From NCBI RefSeq assembly GCF_001428065.1, contig NZ_LMSE01000004.1:489704-553703 (forward strand): a DNA stretch of 64,000 nucleotides, given 5' to 3'. The position numbers were made by a program, and so were the translations under genes. This DNA comes from Nostocoides sp. Soil756 (lineage in GTDB: Bacteria > Actinomycetota > Actinomycetes > Actinomycetales > Dermatophilaceae). Below the pieces are notes generated by a model, which was not told the DNA's origin, did no database searches, and saw nothing but the letters and a program-made list of their open reading frames with translations. Positions 42,695 to 52,603 of this stretch are shown here, piece after piece (positions within the stretch are counted from its first letter, which is position 1; each line of letters begins with the position of its first letter).

Positions 42695-43624
42695 ATGGGC
42701 ACCTACGTCCTGCGACGGCTGCTTCAGATGATCCCGGTGATCCTGGGAGCCACGTTCCTCATCTTCGCGATGGTCTTCGCCCTACCGGGCGACCCGCTCG
42801 CCGGCAAGTGCGGCGAGCGCCCCTGCTCGCCGGCCTACGCCGCGCAGTTCCGCGAGAAGTACAACCTCAACGACCCGCTGCTGGTGCAGTACGGCAAGTA
42901 CGTGGGCAAGCTCGCCCAGGGCGACCTCGGCCAGACCTACAACAACATCAGCGTCGCCGACCAGCTGAAGCTCCGCTACCCCGTGACGGCCAAGCTCGCC
43001 CTGCTCGCCATCCTCATCGAGACCGTCATCGGGATCGCCGCCGGCGTCCTGACCGGTATCCGCAAGGGGGGCTTCCTCGACAACCTGGTCCTGGTGTCGA
43101 CCCTGATCGTCATCTCCATCCCGATCTTCGTCATCGGTGGTCTGGCGCAGTACTTCCTGGGCGTCAAGCTGGGTCTCTTCCCGGTCACGGTCACCTCCAG
43201 TGACCCCACCGTCTACCAGCTGCTACTGCCCGCCATCGTGCTGGGTTCGCTGTCGGTGGCGTACGTGTCCCGGCTGACGCGTACCAACCTGGTCGAGAAC
43301 CTGCGCTCGGACTACGTGCGCACCGCCGTGGCCAAGGGGCTGACCCAGCGCCGGGCCATCGGCATCCACGCGCTGCGCAACTCGCTCATCCCGGTCGTCA
43401 CCTTCATCGGCTTCGACTTCGGCGCCCTCCTCGGCGGCGCGATCGTCACCGAGAGCATCTTCAACATCCCCGGGGTCGGCGGCTACATCTTCCGCTCCAT
43501 CCGCTCGCGGGACGGGGTCTCGGTCGTCGGGGCGGTGACGGTGCTGGTCATCGTCTACCTCGTCGTCAACCTGCTCGTCGACCTCATCTACGGCCTGCTC
43601 GACCCGAGGATCACCCATGACTGA
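42695..43624 (+). CDS. Peptide ABC transporter permease (DppB type)
   Basis: 309 residues, six membrane helices. The BPD permease motif with EAA loop (RTAVAKGLTQRRAIGIHALR) lies near 210. GGGAGGTGAC precedes the ATG. Its stop overlaps the next gene (ATGA). Confidence 0.92.
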   Translation: MGTYVLRRLLQMIPVILGATFLIFAMVFALPGDPLAGKCGERPCSPAYAAQFREKYNLNDPLLVQYGKYVGKLAQGDLGQTYNNISVADQLKLRYPVTAKLALLAILIETVIGIAAGVLTGIRKGGFLDNLVLVSTLIVISIPIFVIGGLAQYFLGVKLGLFPVTVTSSDPTVYQLLLPAIVLGSLSVAYVSRLTRTNLVENLRSDYVRTAVAKGLTQRRAIGIHALRNSLIPVVTFIGFDFGALLGGAIVTESIFNIPGVGGYIFRSIRSRDGVSVVGAVTVLVIVYLVVNLLVDLIYGLLDPRITHD

Positions 43625-44546
43625 GGCTGCTGTCACCGAGGCTCCCGAGGCGACGTCCCGGGGCGAGAACCCGGTCGACGCCGGGCCGCCGCGCTCGCTG
43701 GCGGGGGACGCCTGGCGGGCCATGCGCCGCAACCCGCTCTTCTGGATCAGCTCGGTCATGATCCTGGTGTTCGTGCTCATGGCGACCTTCCCGAGCCTGT
43801 TCACCAGCACCGACCCGACCGAGGCGATCCTGCAGGAGTCGCGAGCCCTCCCCGGTCAGGGCACCTGGTTCGGCCGCGACATCCAGGGCTACGACATCTA
43901 CGCCCGGTGCATCTACGGCGCCCGGGCCTCCATCCTGGTCGGCCTGTTCACCACGATCGGCACCGTCGCGGTCGGCGGGACGATCGGCATCATCGCGGGG
44001 TATGCGGGCGGCATCGTCGACACGCTGCTCTCACGCCTGGGCGACATCTTCTTCGCGATCCCTCTGCTGCTCGGCGCGATCATCTTCCTGGTCTCGCTGC
44101 CCGCCACGAACAACTACCTCTTCATCGTGCTGAAGGTGGTGGGTGCCCTGGTCGTCCTCGGGTGGCCGAGCCTGGCGCGCCTGATGCGCAGCAGTGTCAT
44201 CCAGGTCAAGCCGAACGACTACGTCCAGGCCGCGAGGGCCCTGGGCGCCAGCCCGTTCCGGATCGTGCGCGCGCACATCCTCCCCAACGCCGTGGCCCCG
44301 ATGATCGTCGTCGCCACCATCAACCTCGGTGCCTACATCTCGGCCGAGGCCACGCTGTCCTTCCTCGGCATCGGCCTCCAGTCGCCGGCCATCTCGTGGG
44401 GCATCGACATCAGCCGGGCGATCGTGGGCCTGCGCACCACGCCGCACATGCTCTTCTTCCCGAGCCTGTTCCTGTCCCTGGCCGTCCTCGCGTTCATCAT
44501 GCTCGGCGACGCCGTGCGTGACGCGCTCGACCCGAAGAACCGGTGA
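43617..44546 (+). CDS. Peptide ABC transporter permease (DppC type)
   Basis: 309 residues. A cytoplasmic N-terminus, an N-terminal OppC-type helix, then five helices; the EAA loop YVQAARALGASPFRIVRAHI lies near 203. Pairs with the upstream permease to form the channel. Starts within the 3' end of the previous gene. Confidence 0.92.
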   Translation: MTEAAVTEAPEATSRGENPVDAGPPRSLAGDAWRAMRRNPLFWISSVMILVFVLMATFPSLFTSTDPTEAILQESRALPGQGTWFGRDIQGYDIYARCIYGARASILVGLFTTIGTVAVGGTIGIIAGYAGGIVDTLLSRLGDIFFAIPLLLGAIIFLVSLPATNNYLFIVLKVVGALVVLGWPSLARLMRSSVIQVKPNDYVQAARALGASPFRIVRAHILPNAVAPMIVVATINLGAYISAEATLSFLGIGLQSPAISWGIDISRAIVGLRTTPHMLFFPSLFLSLAVLAFIMLGDAVRDALDPKNR

Positions 44547-45592
44547 CGCCCATCATGACCACTGACACCACGACGCGGCCCAAGGGCTCCGAGGTGACCT
44601 ACACCCCCCAGGACGGGCTGCTCCTCGAGGTCGAGGACCTGCACGTCGAGTTCCACACCCCCGACGGGGTGGCCAACGCCATCAACGGCATCTCGTTCTC
44701 GCTGCACCAGGGTGAGTGCCTGGCCATCCTCGGAGAGTCCGGCTCGGGCAAGTCCGTCACCGCCCAGGCGATCATGGGCATCCTCGACATGCCCCCGGCC
44801 GTCATCCCCCAGGGCCACATCCGCTACTGCGGCCAGGACCTGCTGACCATGGACCCGGAGCAGCGTCGCAAGACGCGTGGTCCGGAGGTCTCGATGATCT
44901 TCCAGGACGCGCTGTCCTCGCTGAACCCGGTCTTCCCGGTCGGCTGGCAGATCGCCGAGATGTTCCGCGTCCACCGCGGCATGAACAAGAGCGACGCCCT
45001 CCAGCAGGCCGTGGCCCTGATGGAGCGGGTCCAGATCCCCGGGGCCCGCGACCGCGTCAAGGCCTACCCGCACCAGTTCTCGGGCGGCATGCGCCAGCGC
45101 ATCATGATTGCGGTGGCCATCGCGCTCGACCCCGCGGTGCTGATCGCCGACGAGCCCACGACGGCCCTCGACGTCACCGTCCAGGCCCAGATCATGGCCC
45201 TGCTCCAGGAGCTGCAGGAGGAGCGCCAGATGGGGCTCATCCTGATCACCCACGACCTCGGTGTCGTCGCTGACGTGGCCGACCGCATCGCCGTGATGTA
45301 CGCGGGCCGGCTCGTGGAGAAGGCCGACGTGGCCGACCTGTACGCGGCGCCCGCGCACCCGTACACCCGCGGCCTGCTCGAGTCGATCCCGCGCCTGGAC
45401 CAGAAGGGGCAGAAGCTGTCCGCCATCGGTGGCCTGCCGCCGAACCTGATGCGCATCCCGCCGGGCTGCCCGTTCAACCCGCGCTGCCGGATGGCGCAGG
45501 ACGTCTGCCGCCGCGACCTCCCGCTGCTGCGCGAGGTCGCCCCGGGCCGGCTCTCGGCCTGCCACTTCGCCGAGGAGGTCATCAATGCCTGA
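44543..45592 (+). CDS. Peptide ABC transporter ATPase (DppD type)
   Basis: 349 residues. Walker A GESGSGKS, signature FSGGMRQR, Walker [14 protein letters not shown]-loop THD, then the C-terminal oligopeptide/iron-sulfur-like Cys region ([15 protein letters not shown]). GTG 44543 overlaps the previous stop; ATG 44555 is an alternative. Confidence 0.92.
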   Translation: MTPIMTTDTTTRPKGSEVTYTPQDGLLLEVEDLHVEFHTPDGVANAINGISFSLHQGECLAILGESGSGKSVTAQAIMGILDMPPAVIPQGHIRYCGQDLLTMDPEQRRKTRGPEVSMIFQDALSSLNPVFPVGWQIAEMFRVHRGMNKSDALQQAVALMERVQIPGARDRVKAYPHQFSGGMRQRIMIAVAIALDPAVLIADEPTTALDVTVQAQIMALLQELQEERQMGLILITHDLGVVADVADRIAVMYAGRLVEKADVADLYAAPAHPYTRGLLESIPRLDQKGQKLSAIGGLPPNLMRIPPGCPFNPRCRMAQDVCRRDLPLLREVAPGRLSACHFAEEVINA

Positions 45593-46781
45593 GGTCGTCC
45601 TCAGTGCGCAGAACCTGGTCAAGCACTATCCCATCAGGAAGGGTGTGCTCAAGCGGACCGTGGGCCAGGTCAAGGCCGTCGACGGGGTCACCTTCGACCT
45701 CCACAAGGGCGAGACCCTCGGCATCGTCGGGGAGTCCGGCTGTGGCAAGTCCACGCTGGGGCGCCTCCTGATGCGGCTCGAGGCGCCCACCTCGGGGACG
45801 GTGGCCTTCCAGGGCGAGGACTGGTCGGGTGCGTCCGGGCGCGAGATGCGCCGGCTGCGCCGCAACATCCAGATCGTCTTCCAGGACCCCTACACCTCGC
45901 TGAACCCGCGCATGACGGTCGGCGACATCGTCGGGGAGCCCTTCGAGATCCACCCCGACGTCGTCCCCAAGGGGGGCCGGCGCAAGCGGGTCCAGGACCT
46001 GCTCGACCTGGTGGGCCTCAACCCCGAGCACATCAACCGCTACCCGCACCAGTTCTCCGGCGGCCAGCGCCAGCGCATCGGCATCGCCCGCGGCATCGCG
46101 CTCAACCCGAGCGTGCTGATCTGTGACGAGCCGGTCTCGGCGCTCGACGTGTCGGTGCAGGCGCAGGTCGTCAACCTGATGGAGAAGCTGCAGGACGAGC
46201 TCGGCCTGGCCTACGTGTTCATCGCCCACGACCTGTCGGTCGTGCGGCACATCTCCGACCGGGTCGGGGTGATGTACCTGGGCCGGATGGCCGAGCTGGG
46301 CGAGGAGGACGAGGTCTACTCGCGGCCCACCCACCCGTACACCCAGGCGCTGCTCTCGGCGGTGCCGGTGCCCGACCCGACCCTGCGCGGCAAGCGCGAG
46401 CAGATCGTGCTCGTCGGCGACGTCCCCTCGCCAGCCAACCCGCCCTCGGGCTGCCGCTTCCACACCCGGTGCTGGAAGGCCCAGGACATCTGCTCGACCG
46501 AGGAGCCCCAGCTGGTACTGCGGCCCGACGGCCACGGCGAGCACCTCTCGGCGTGCCACTTCGCCGAGGCCCGCGAGGTCGTCCAGACCGTCGACGTCAG
46601 CGACCGGGAGCCCGACACCCGCTTCAGCACCCTCGACGTGGGGGACATCCCAGGGCTCGACACCGGCCCCGACGGTGTCGTCGAGGAGCACTCGGACCTG
46701 TTGCACGACGACACGGCGCGCCCTCCGCGGGACACCACGCGGCTGGTCGACGAGGAGCCCGAGGGCCCGCGGGCCCGCTAG
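45585..46781 (+). CDS. Peptide ABC transporter ATPase (DppF type)
   Basis: 398 residues. Walker A GESGCGKS, signature FSGGQRQR, Walker [13 protein letters not shown] and the C-terminal [11 protein letters not shown] region. An acidic tail of about 65 residues follows the usual end (residues 330-398). GAGGAGG lies upstream of the ATG inside the previous gene. Last gene of the operon, convergent with rsgA. Confidence 0.92.
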   Translation: MPEVVLSAQNLVKHYPIRKGVLKRTVGQVKAVDGVTFDLHKGETLGIVGESGCGKSTLGRLLMRLEAPTSGTVAFQGEDWSGASGREMRRLRRNIQIVFQDPYTSLNPRMTVGDIVGEPFEIHPDVVPKGGRRKRVQDLLDLVGLNPEHINRYPHQFSGGQRQRIGIARGIALNPSVLICDEPVSALDVSVQAQVVNLMEKLQDELGLAYVFIAHDLSVVRHISDRVGVMYLGRMAELGEEDEVYSRPTHPYTQALLSAVPVPDPTLRGKREQIVLVGDVPSPANPPSGCRFHTRCWKAQDICSTEEPQLVLRPDGHGEHLSACHFAEAREVVQTVDVSDREPDTRFSTLDVGDIPGLDTGPDGVVEEHSDLLHDDTARPPRDTTRLVDEEPEGPRAR

Positions 46782-46790
46782 GGCCCGGCC

Positions 46791-47813
46791 TCACTCCCCC
46801 TGGCCGGGGGAGCGCGACCGCAGCAGGCGCCGCAGCGACTCGAGCCGGGAGACCCCGGCCGGTCCTGCGGCGCCGCTGTCGACCCAGGCACCCAGGGCGC
46901 ACTCCTCCTCGTCGTGGGTGCAGCCGCGTGGGCACTGTGCGGTGCCCGGCTCGAGGTCGGGGAAGTGCGAGATGATCCGGGCCGGGTCGACGTGCGCCAG
47001 GCCGAACGAGCGCACCCCGGGGGTGTCGATGACCCAGCCGTCGTCGTCCGGCAGGGGCAGGGCCACCGCGGAGGACGAGGTGTGCCGGCCGCGGCCGGTC
47101 ACGTCGTTGACGACCCCCACGGCGCGCAGGGCGTCGGGCACCAGCGCGTTGACCAGCGTCGACTTGCCCACGCCGGAGTGGCCGATGAGGACGCTGACCC
47201 GGCCGGCGAGGAGCGCCCGGAGCTCCTCGACCCCGGTGCGGGCCCCGTCGGCGCGCGACGTGACGACGTAGCGCACGTCGAGGGGGGCGTACTGCTCGAG
47301 GAAGGGCGCAGCGTCGGCGAGGTCGGACTTGGTGAGGACGAGCAGCGGCTCCATCCCGGCGTCGTAGGCCGCGACCAGGCAGCGGTCGATCATGCGGGGG
47401 CGCGGCTCGGGGTTGGCCAGGGCCGTGACCACGACCAGCTGGTCGGCGTTGGCGACCAGGATGCGCTCGACCGGGTCGGTGTCGTCGGCGGTGCGGCGCA
47501 GCACGGTCATCCGCGGGGAGACCCGCACGATGCGGGCCAGGCTGCCCTCGTCGCCGGAGACGTCGCCGACCAGGTGCACCTCGTCTCCGACCACGATGCC
47601 CTTGCGGCCCAGCTCGCGCGCCCGCATGGCCAGCACCCGTCGCTCGCCGCCCTGGCGCACCAGGGTGGTGTAGCGGCCACGGTCGACCACGAGGACCCGC
47701 CCGGTCACGGCATCGGCGTGGGCCGGGCGCTCCTTGGTGCGCGGCCGGGAGCCGCGGCGGTTGGGCCGGATGCGGACGTCGGACTCGTCGTAGTCCTGCG
47801 CCGACCGCGCCAT
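46791..47813 (-). CDS. rsgA: Ribosome small-subunit GTPase RsgA
   Basis: 340 residues. An N-terminal OB-fold (about 35-110), then a circularly permuted GTPase with LTKSD (G4) before GHSGVGKST (G1) and DTPGVRSFG (G3), and a C-terminal zinc site CPRGC...HDEEEC. It acts in late 30S maturation. Its ATG overlaps the aroA stop by one base (TGATG). Confidence 0.95.
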   Translation of the reverse strand: MARSAQDYDESDVRIRPNRRGSRPRTKERPAHADAVTGRVLVVDRGRYTTLVRQGGERRVLAMRARELGRKGIVVGDEVHLVGDVSGDEGSLARIVRVSPRMTVLRRTADDTDPVERILVANADQLVVVTALANPEPRPRMIDRCLVAAYDAGMEPLLVLTKSDLADAAPFLEQYAPLDVRYVVTSRADGARTGVEELRALLAGRVSVLIGHSGVGKSTLVNALVPDALRAVGVVNDVTGRGRHTSSSAVALPLPDDDGWVIDTPGVRSFGLAHVDPARIISHFPDLEPGTAQCPRGCTHDEEECALGAWVDSGAAGPAGVSRLESLRRLLRSRSPGQGE

Positions 47814-49099
47814 CAGGCCTCCGCGGGCGCGTGCTGGCGCAGCATCCGGTCCCAGAGGTCGGTGAACTCCGGCATGGTCTTGGCGACCGTGCCGACGTCC
47901 TCGACCACCAGGCCCGGCACCACGAGACCCAGCACCGCCGCGGCCATGACCATCCGATGGTCGGCGTAGGTGTGGAAGACCCCGCCGTGCAGGGGAGCGG
48001 GGGAGATGCGCAGGCCGTCGTCGGTCTCGTCGACGACCGCGCCGAGCGCCCCGAGCTCGCTGCGTAGAGCGGCGAGACGGTCGGTCTCGTGGCCGCGGAT
48101 GTGGGCCACCCCCCGGATGACGCTGGGCCCGTCGGCCAGGGCGGCCATTGCGGCCACCACCGGGGTGAGCTCGCTCGCGTCGTGCAGGTCGACGTCGACC
48201 CCCAGCACCGACCCGGTGCCCGTGACGGTGAGGCCGCCCCGGTCGAGGACCACCTCGGCCCCCATCATGTCGAGGACCTCACGGACGAAGTCGCCGCCCT
48301 GGGTCGTGTACTGCGGCCAGCCGGGCACGTGCACCCGGCCCCCCGTGACGAGGGCTGCGGCCAGGAACTGCGCGGCGTTCGAGAGGTCGGGCTCGACCTG
48401 CACGTCGAGGGCGTTGACCTCGCTGGGCTCGACCCGCCAGGTGTGCGGCTCGGAGTCGTCGACGACCACACCGGCGTCGCGCAACGTCTCGACGGTCATC
48501 TCGATGTGCGGCAGGCTCGGAACGGCCCCGCCGTCGTGGTGCACGGTGACGCCCTGGTCGTACCGAGCCCCGGACAGGAGCAGCCCGGACACGAACTGCG
48601 AGGACGCCGAGGCGTCGATCGTCACCGCGCCGCCGCGGACCCGGCCCTGGCCGAACACGGTGAAGGGGAGCCTGGTGCCGTCGTCGAGACGCACCCCCAG
48701 GGTGCGCAGCGCGTCGAGCACCGGGGCCATCGGGCGGCGCCGCGCGTGCGGGTCACCGTCGAAGCGCACTGCCCCGTCGGCCAGGCCGGCCAGCGGGGGG
48801 ACGAACCGCATCACGTTGCCGGCCAGGCCGCAGTCGACGGTGGTGCCGCCCCGCAGCGGCGCGGGCGTGACCAGCCAGTCGCCGACGTCGAGGTCCTCGA
48901 CGCCGACGCCGAGGCCGCGCAGCGCGGCGGCCATGAGGCGGGTGTCGCGCGAGCGCAGCGGGGCGCGCAGCCGCGAGACGTCGCCGGCCAGGGCGGCCAG
49001 CACGAGGTAGCGGTTGGTCAGGGACTTGCTGCCCGGGAGCAGGACCTCTGCGTCGACCGGGCCGTCGGCGGTGGGTGCCTCCCAGTCAGCTGAAGGCAT
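47813..49099 (-). CDS. aroA: EPSP synthase AroA
   Basis: 428 residues. [16 protein letters not shown] is the PEP/phosphate-binding start, [11 protein letters not shown] corresponds to the usual GTAxRF region with Asn-Val in place of the Thr-Ala, and [14 protein letters not shown] and [13 protein letters not shown] complete the site. It makes 5-enolpyruvylshikimate 3-phosphate in aromatic synthesis. Its start overlaps the end of the DoxX-like gene by 14 bases. Confidence 0.95.
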   Translation of the reverse strand: MPSADWEAPTADGPVDAEVLLPGSKSLTNRYLVLAALAGDVSRLRAPLRSRDTRLMAAALRGLGVGVEDLDVGDWLVTPAPLRGGTTVDCGLAGNVMRFVPPLAGLADGAVRFDGDPHARRRPMAPVLDALRTLGVRLDDGTRLPFTVFGQGRVRGGAVTIDASASSQFVSGLLLSGARYDQGVTVHHDGGAVPSLPHIEMTVETLRDAGVVVDDSEPHTWRVEPSEVNALDVQVEPDLSNAAQFLAAALVTGGRVHVPGWPQYTTQGGDFVREVLDMMGAEVVLDRGGLTVTGTGSVLGVDVDLHDASELTPVVAAMAALADGPSVIRGVAHIRGHETDRLAALRSELGALGAVVDETDDGLRISPAPLHGGVFHTYADHRMVMAAAVLGLVVPGLVVEDVGTVAKTMPEFTDLWDRMLRQHAPAEA

Positions 49100-49628
49100 G
49101 CTGCGCCTGGGCGGCCTTGAGCCGGGCCTCGGTGGTGGCCGAGTGCGCGACGTGTCGCGCCTCGCGCCTGGTCGTGCGTGCTGCGCGCTGCACGCTCTCG
49201 CCGGCCAGGTGGGCCCGGTAGGCCAGCCCCGGCCTGCCCTCGGTGTCGACGGCCGCGAGCAGGAGACCGCCGAGCAGCCCGAGGTTCTTCAGCAGGTGCA
49301 CGCGCTGCTGGGCGCGGACCGCGGGGTCCTCCTCCTTCCAGAACTGGTGTGCCGAGACCGTGGTGGGAACGAGGGTGGCGGCCAGCACGGTGGCCGACAG
49401 GCGCGGCATCCGGCCCAGGGCCAGCATCGTGCCGGCGGTGACCATCGCCACGCCGTTGGCGCGCACGAGCAGCTCGGTGTCCTGCGGCAGGCGCAACAGC
49501 GGGGCCACCTTCTCGACGATCGGCCGAGCGGTCTCGGCCTTGGCCGAGGGGTGCTTGAGCTGGTCGACGCCCCCGACGACGAACATCGACGCGAGCAAGG
49601 GACGGGCGACGCGGCGCACCAAGGACAT
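49086..49628 (-). CDS. DoxX-like membrane protein
   Basis: 180 residues, four hydrophobic helices. The start [20 protein letters not shown] is typical of DoxX proteins, followed by a charged C-terminal 45 residues. GGAGGT lies six bases before the ATG. Heads the DoxX-aroA-rsgA operon. The function of this family member is unknown. Confidence 0.85.
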   Translation of the reverse strand: MSLVRRVARPLLASMFVVGGVDQLKHPSAKAETARPIVEKVAPLLRLPQDTELLVRANGVAMVTAGTMLALGRMPRLSATVLAATLVPTTVSAHQFWKEEDPAVRAQQRVHLLKNLGLLGGLLLAAVDTEGRPGLAYRAHLAGESVQRAARTTRREARHVAHSATTEARLKAAQAQHAFS

Positions 49629-49714
49629 CCGCTACCTCCAGATCGGGTTCCTGCTGGTCAGGACTTCCCTCCCTACCGTAGTTGCTCGCGATGCCCGTGC
49701 GTAGCCTGAGCCCC

Positions 49715-50554
49715 ATGTGTGGGCGCTACGCCGCGACGGCCAACCCCGACGAGCTCGTCCTCGAGTTCGAGGTCGAGGACGACCGCACCGGCGAGCCCGG
49801 CCGCAGCGTGCTGGTCAACCCTCAGGAGCCCCCGCCGGGGCGCCCCGACCACAACATGGCGCCCACCAAGCAGGCCCCGGTGGTCCTGGCCCGGGCGCCT
49901 CGCGAGGACCGCGCCGCCGCCGCGACCCGGCAGCTGCGACTCCTCACCTGGGGCCTGGTCCCGAGCTGGTCGAAGGACCCGCGTTCCGGCGCCCGGATGA
50001 TCAACGCCCGCGTCGAGACGGTGGCCGAGAAGCCCGCGTTCGCCCGGGCGCTGGCCGGCCGGCGGTGCCTGGTCCCGGCTGCGGGCTGGTACGAGTGGCA
50101 GGTCTCGCCCACGGCGCTCGACGCGAAGGGCAAGCCGCGCAAACAGCCGTTCTTCACGCAGCGGGCCGACGGGGGCTCGGTGGCGATGGCCGGCCTGTAC
50201 GAGTTCTGGCGCGACCCGGCGGTCGCCGACCCCGACGACCCCCTGGCCTGGCTGACGACCTTCACGGTCGTCACCGGGCCGGCCGAGCCCGGCCTCGACC
50301 GCATCCACGACCGACAGCCCCTCGTCCTCGACCGCGACGACTGGCAGCAGTGGCTCGACCCCGCCACCGGCGCGGCCGACGCCCTGGCCCTGCTGGCCCC
50401 CCACGCGCCGGGGCGCTTCACCGCCCACCCGGTCTCGCGGGCGGTGAGCAGCAACCGCGCCAACGGACCTGCGCTGCTGGAGCCGCTGCCGCTGTCGGAG
50501 CTGGTGGGCGTCGTCGACCCGATGACCGGCGAGATCGTCGGGGGCGACGGGTGA
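49715..50554 (+). CDS. SRAP (HMCES/YedK) abasic-site protein
   Basis: 279 residues. The ATG at 49715 places the catalytic Cys at residue 2 (MCGRY). NMAPT, AGWYEWQ and HDRQP provide the Asn, Glu and His of the active site that crosslinks abasic sites in single-stranded DNA. An upstream start at 49682 would bury the Cys and is rejected. TAGCCT (49702-49707) lies seven bases upstream: leaderless. Coupled to the next gene (GTGA). Confidence 0.93.
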   Translation: MCGRYAATANPDELVLEFEVEDDRTGEPGRSVLVNPQEPPPGRPDHNMAPTKQAPVVLARAPREDRAAAATRQLRLLTWGLVPSWSKDPRSGARMINARVETVAEKPAFARALAGRRCLVPAAGWYEWQVSPTALDAKGKPRKQPFFTQRADGGSVAMAGLYEFWRDPAVADPDDPLAWLTTFTVVTGPAEPGLDRIHDRQPLVLDRDDWQQWLDPATGAADALALLAPHAPGRFTAHPVSRAVSSNRANGPALLEPLPLSELVGVVDPMTGEIVGGDG

Positions 50555-51201
50555 GCGTGGCCCTGGTGGCCACGCCGCGGGGGAGCGCCCGCACGACCAC
50601 CGATGATCCCGGGGACGACCCGGTCGGCACCCTCGTGCTCGGTCACGGCGCCGGCGGACTGCGCTGGACCGCCGACGTGCTGGCCGTGCGTGACGCTGCC
50701 CTGGAGGCCGGCTGGCGCGTGGTGCTGGTCGACCAGCCGTGGCGCGTGGAGGGCCGGCGGGTCGGCCCGGGCCCGGCGTCGCTCGACCCGGCCTGGCTGG
50801 CCGTGCTGGCGTCGGTGCCCCGGCGCGGGCCGCTGGTGGTGGGCGGCCGCAGTGCCGGCGCCCGCGTGGCCTGCCGCACCGCCGCGACGGTCGGCGCGGA
50901 CGCCGTCCTGGCACTGTCGTTCCCGCTGCATCCCCCGGGTCGGCCCGACCGCTCCCGCGCCGAGGAGCTCCGTCGGCCCGCGGCGCAGGGCATCGCCGTG
51001 CACGTCGTCCAGGGCGACGCCGACCCCTTCGGGACGCCGGACGAGCTCCGAGCGGTGCTGCCCGCCGGCGCCGGGCTGGACGTCGTCGGCGGCGCGCACT
51101 CGTTGGAGCGCGCGGCCCCCGAGGTCGCCGCCGCCGCGGTGGGCCTGCTGTGGAATGTCCGCGGGGCAGGCGATGTTCCAGCCGGGGACAGCATCCCCTG
51201 A
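50551..51201 (+). CDS. Alpha/beta hydrolase-fold protein
   Basis: 216 residues of the KANSL3/TEX30-like type. LVLGHGAGG forms the oxyanion region, [10 protein letters not shown] carries the nucleophile Ser, GDADPFG the Asp and GGAHSLE the His. The substrate is unknown. The GTG at 50551 overlaps the SRAP stop. The sigR promoter lies within its last 50 bases. Confidence 0.82.
   Translation: MSVALVATPRGSARTTTDDPGDDPVGTLVLGHGAGGLRWTADVLAVRDAALEAGWRVVLVDQPWRVEGRRVGPGPASLDPAWLAVLASVPRRGPLVVGGRSAGARVACRTAATVGADAVLALSFPLHPPGRPDRSRAEELRRPAAQGIAVHVVQGDADPFGTPDELRAVLPAGAGLDVVGGAHSLERAAPEVAAAAVGLLWNVRGAGDVPAGDSIP
51152..51177 (+). promoter_or_regulatory. SigR-dependent promoter of sigR
   Basis: GGAAT (51152-51156), exactly 18 bases, then GTT (51175-51177) match the SigR/SigH consensus. 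The transcript would start near 51185 and include a Shine-Dalgarno sequence (AGGAAGG) and GTG 51215, an in-frame earlier start of sigR. Confidence 0.75.
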
Positions 51202-51254
51202 GGAAGGTCAGCCCGTGTTCGTCCTCGACACCACGACCCGACCGCCGGCCCGGC

Positions 51255-51260
51255 TAGGGT
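51255..51260 (+). promoter_or_regulatory. -10 element for leaderless sigR
   Basis: TAGGGT lies eight bases before ATG 51269. It would give a basal leaderless message for the shorter protein. Confidence 0.55.
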
Positions 51261-51268
51261 GGGGGGCG

Positions 51269-51901
51269 ATGAGCACCCCCCAGACCCCGCTCGACGAGAC
51301 GCCGACCGAGGTCGACGTCGCCACCGAGACCCCGGCCGAGCGCCAGGCCCGCTTCGAGCGCGAGGCGCTGCCTCTCCTCGACCAGCTCTACGCCGCCGCC
51401 ATGCGGACCACCCGCAACCCGGCCGACGCCGAGGACCTGCTGCAGGAGACCTACGCCAAGGCCTACGCCGCGTTCCACCAGTACCGGCCCGGCACCAACC
51501 TCAAGGCGTGGATGTACCGCATCCTCACCAACACCTACATCAACACCTACCGCAAGAAGCAGCGCGAGCCCCAGCAGTCCGACAGCTCCGACGTCGAGGA
51601 CTACCAGCTGGCCCGGGCCGAGTCGCACACCTCCGCGGGACTGAAGTCGGCCGAGGCGCAGGCGCTCGAGCACCTCCCCGACAACGAGGTCACCCGGGCG
51701 CTCCAGGAGCTGCCCGAGGACTTCCGGATGGCGGTCTACCTGGCCGACGTCGAGGGCTTCGCCTACAAGGAGATCGCCGAGATCATGGGCACCCCGATCG
51801 GGACGGTGATGTCACGGCTGCACCGCGGGCGTCGCCAGCTGCGCGCCCTGCTCACCGGGTACGCCCGTGAGCGCGGCCTGGTCGGAGCGGAGGAGAAGTG
51901 A
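51269..51901 (+). CDS. sigR: ECF sigma factor SigR/SigH
   Basis: 210 residues from ATG 51269. Region 2 ([20 protein letters not shown], then [20 protein letters not shown]) and region 4 ([35 protein letters not shown]) are typical of the thiol-stress sigma factor. An in-frame GTG at 51215 with its own AGGAAGG adds 18 residues ([17 protein letters not shown]...), giving a possible long isoform like SigR' of Streptomyces. The anti-sigma gene overlaps the stop by one base (TGATG). Confidence 0.93.
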   Translation: MSTPQTPLDETPTEVDVATETPAERQARFEREALPLLDQLYAAAMRTTRNPADAEDLLQETYAKAYAAFHQYRPGTNLKAWMYRILTNTYINTYRKKQREPQQSDSSDVEDYQLARAESHTSAGLKSAEAQALEHLPDNEVTRALQELPEDFRMAVYLADVEGFAYKEIAEIMGTPIGTVMSRLHRGRRQLRALLTGYARERGLVGAEEK

Positions 51902-52170
51902 TGGCAGAGCACCAGCACCAGGGCCACAGCGACTGCTCCGAGGTCCTGCACCACATCTACGAGTACCTCGACGGTGAGATGAGCCCGGAGGACGTCAAGC
52001 GCGTCGCCGGCCATCTGGCCGAATGTCGGCCGTGCCTGGCCGAGCACGACCTCGACGCCGCCGTCAAGGAGGTCGTGCGCCGCTCGTGCGTCGAGCAGCC
52101 GGCCCCGGCGGCCCTGCGGATGCAGGTCGTCAGCCGCCTCACCACCATCCGGATGGACCTCGACGGCTGA
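51901..52170 (+). CDS. rsrA: Redox-sensing anti-sigma factor RsrA
   Basis: 89 residues from ATG 51901 (GTG 51898 is one codon earlier). The zinc anti-sigma motif HLAECRPC (HxxxCxxC), an upstream Cys in SDCSEVLHH and a later Cys near RRSC are present. In Streptomyces, oxidation of these thiols releases SigR. GGAGGAG precedes the start. Confidence 0.92.
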   Translation: MAEHQHQGHSDCSEVLHHIYEYLDGEMSPEDVKRVAGHLAECRPCLAEHDLDAAVKEVVRRSCVEQPAPAALRMQVVSRLTTIRMDLDG

Positions 52171-52187
52171 GGGCACTCCAGACGACG

Positions 52188-52221
52188 AAGGGCCCGGTGT
52201 GCACGTGCACACCGGGCCCTT
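52188..52221. terminator. Bidirectional terminator, rsrA / bL37
   Basis: A perfect 34-base palindrome (arms 52188-52204 and 52205-52221) with flanking A and T bases on both sides. It lies between convergent rsrA and bL37 genes and would serve both. Confidence 0.85.
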
Positions 52222-52235
52222 TCCGTACTCGCCGC

Positions 52236-52310
52236 TCAGGCGTTGGGGCGTCGGCCGTGGTTGGCCTTGCTGCCCTTGCGCGTGCGGCGCTTGCGGGCGC
52301 GCTTGCTCAT
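52236..52310 (-). CDS. 50S ribosomal protein bL37
   Basis: 24-residue very basic protein MSKRARKRRTRKGSKANHGR..., ending RPNA, matching the actinobacterial bL37 seen in mycobacterial ribosome structures. GAGGAG lies upstream of the ATG. Convergent with rsrA, divergent from the secreted-peptide gene. Confidence 0.9.
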   Translation of the reverse strand: MSKRARKRRTRKGSKANHGRRPNA

Positions 52311-52343
52311 GGGGTGCTCCTCAGATGGGTCGTCGAGCGCCGT

Positions 52344-52397
52344 CACCTGAAACAGGTGTGGCCTGAGCGATTGTCGCACACCCGTCCACGTGCGACA
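52344..52397. promoter_or_regulatory. Palindromes upstream of secreted-peptide operon
   Basis: Two perfect inverted repeats lie in the 153-base divergent region: CACCTG-AAA-CAGGTG (52344-52358) and TGTCGCAC-10 bases-GTGCGACA (52372-52397). The second has the size of a dimeric regulator site. They could control bL37, the peptide operon or both. Confidence 0.5.
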
Positions 52398-52463
52398 CTT
52401 CTCAGCATCTCCTGAGCGCCCGGAGCGCGTGGTCAGGAGTGTCCACCTCTGAAAGGAATGTCC

Positions 52464-52595
52464 ATGCGTACTGTTCGCACTGCTCTCGCCGTTCTCGCTC
52501 TCGCCGCCGTCAGTGTTGCCGTCCCGGCTGCCGCTCACGCGGCGCCCTCCGTCGGCAAGACCCCGATCCACAACGGCTTCTCCTGGGGTGGCTGA
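52464..52595 (+). CDS. Secreted small peptide precursor
   Basis: 43 residues. The Sec signal peptide MRTVRTALAVLALAAVSVAV runs to PAAAHA (residue 26), a canonical Ala-x-Ala cleavage site. The predicted mature product is 17 residues, APSVGKTPIHNGFSWGG. GAAAGGA lies six bases before the ATG. The stop is eight bases before the start of a membrane HD-domain protein, and a second such gene follows, so all three look co-transcribed. No cysteines. I recognise no family. The layout suggests a signal peptide for the neighbouring membrane proteins, but that is inference. Confidence 0.7.
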   Translation: MRTVRTALAVLALAAVSVAVPAAAHAAPSVGKTPIHNGFSWGG

Positions 52596-52603
52596 CATCT
52601 CAC

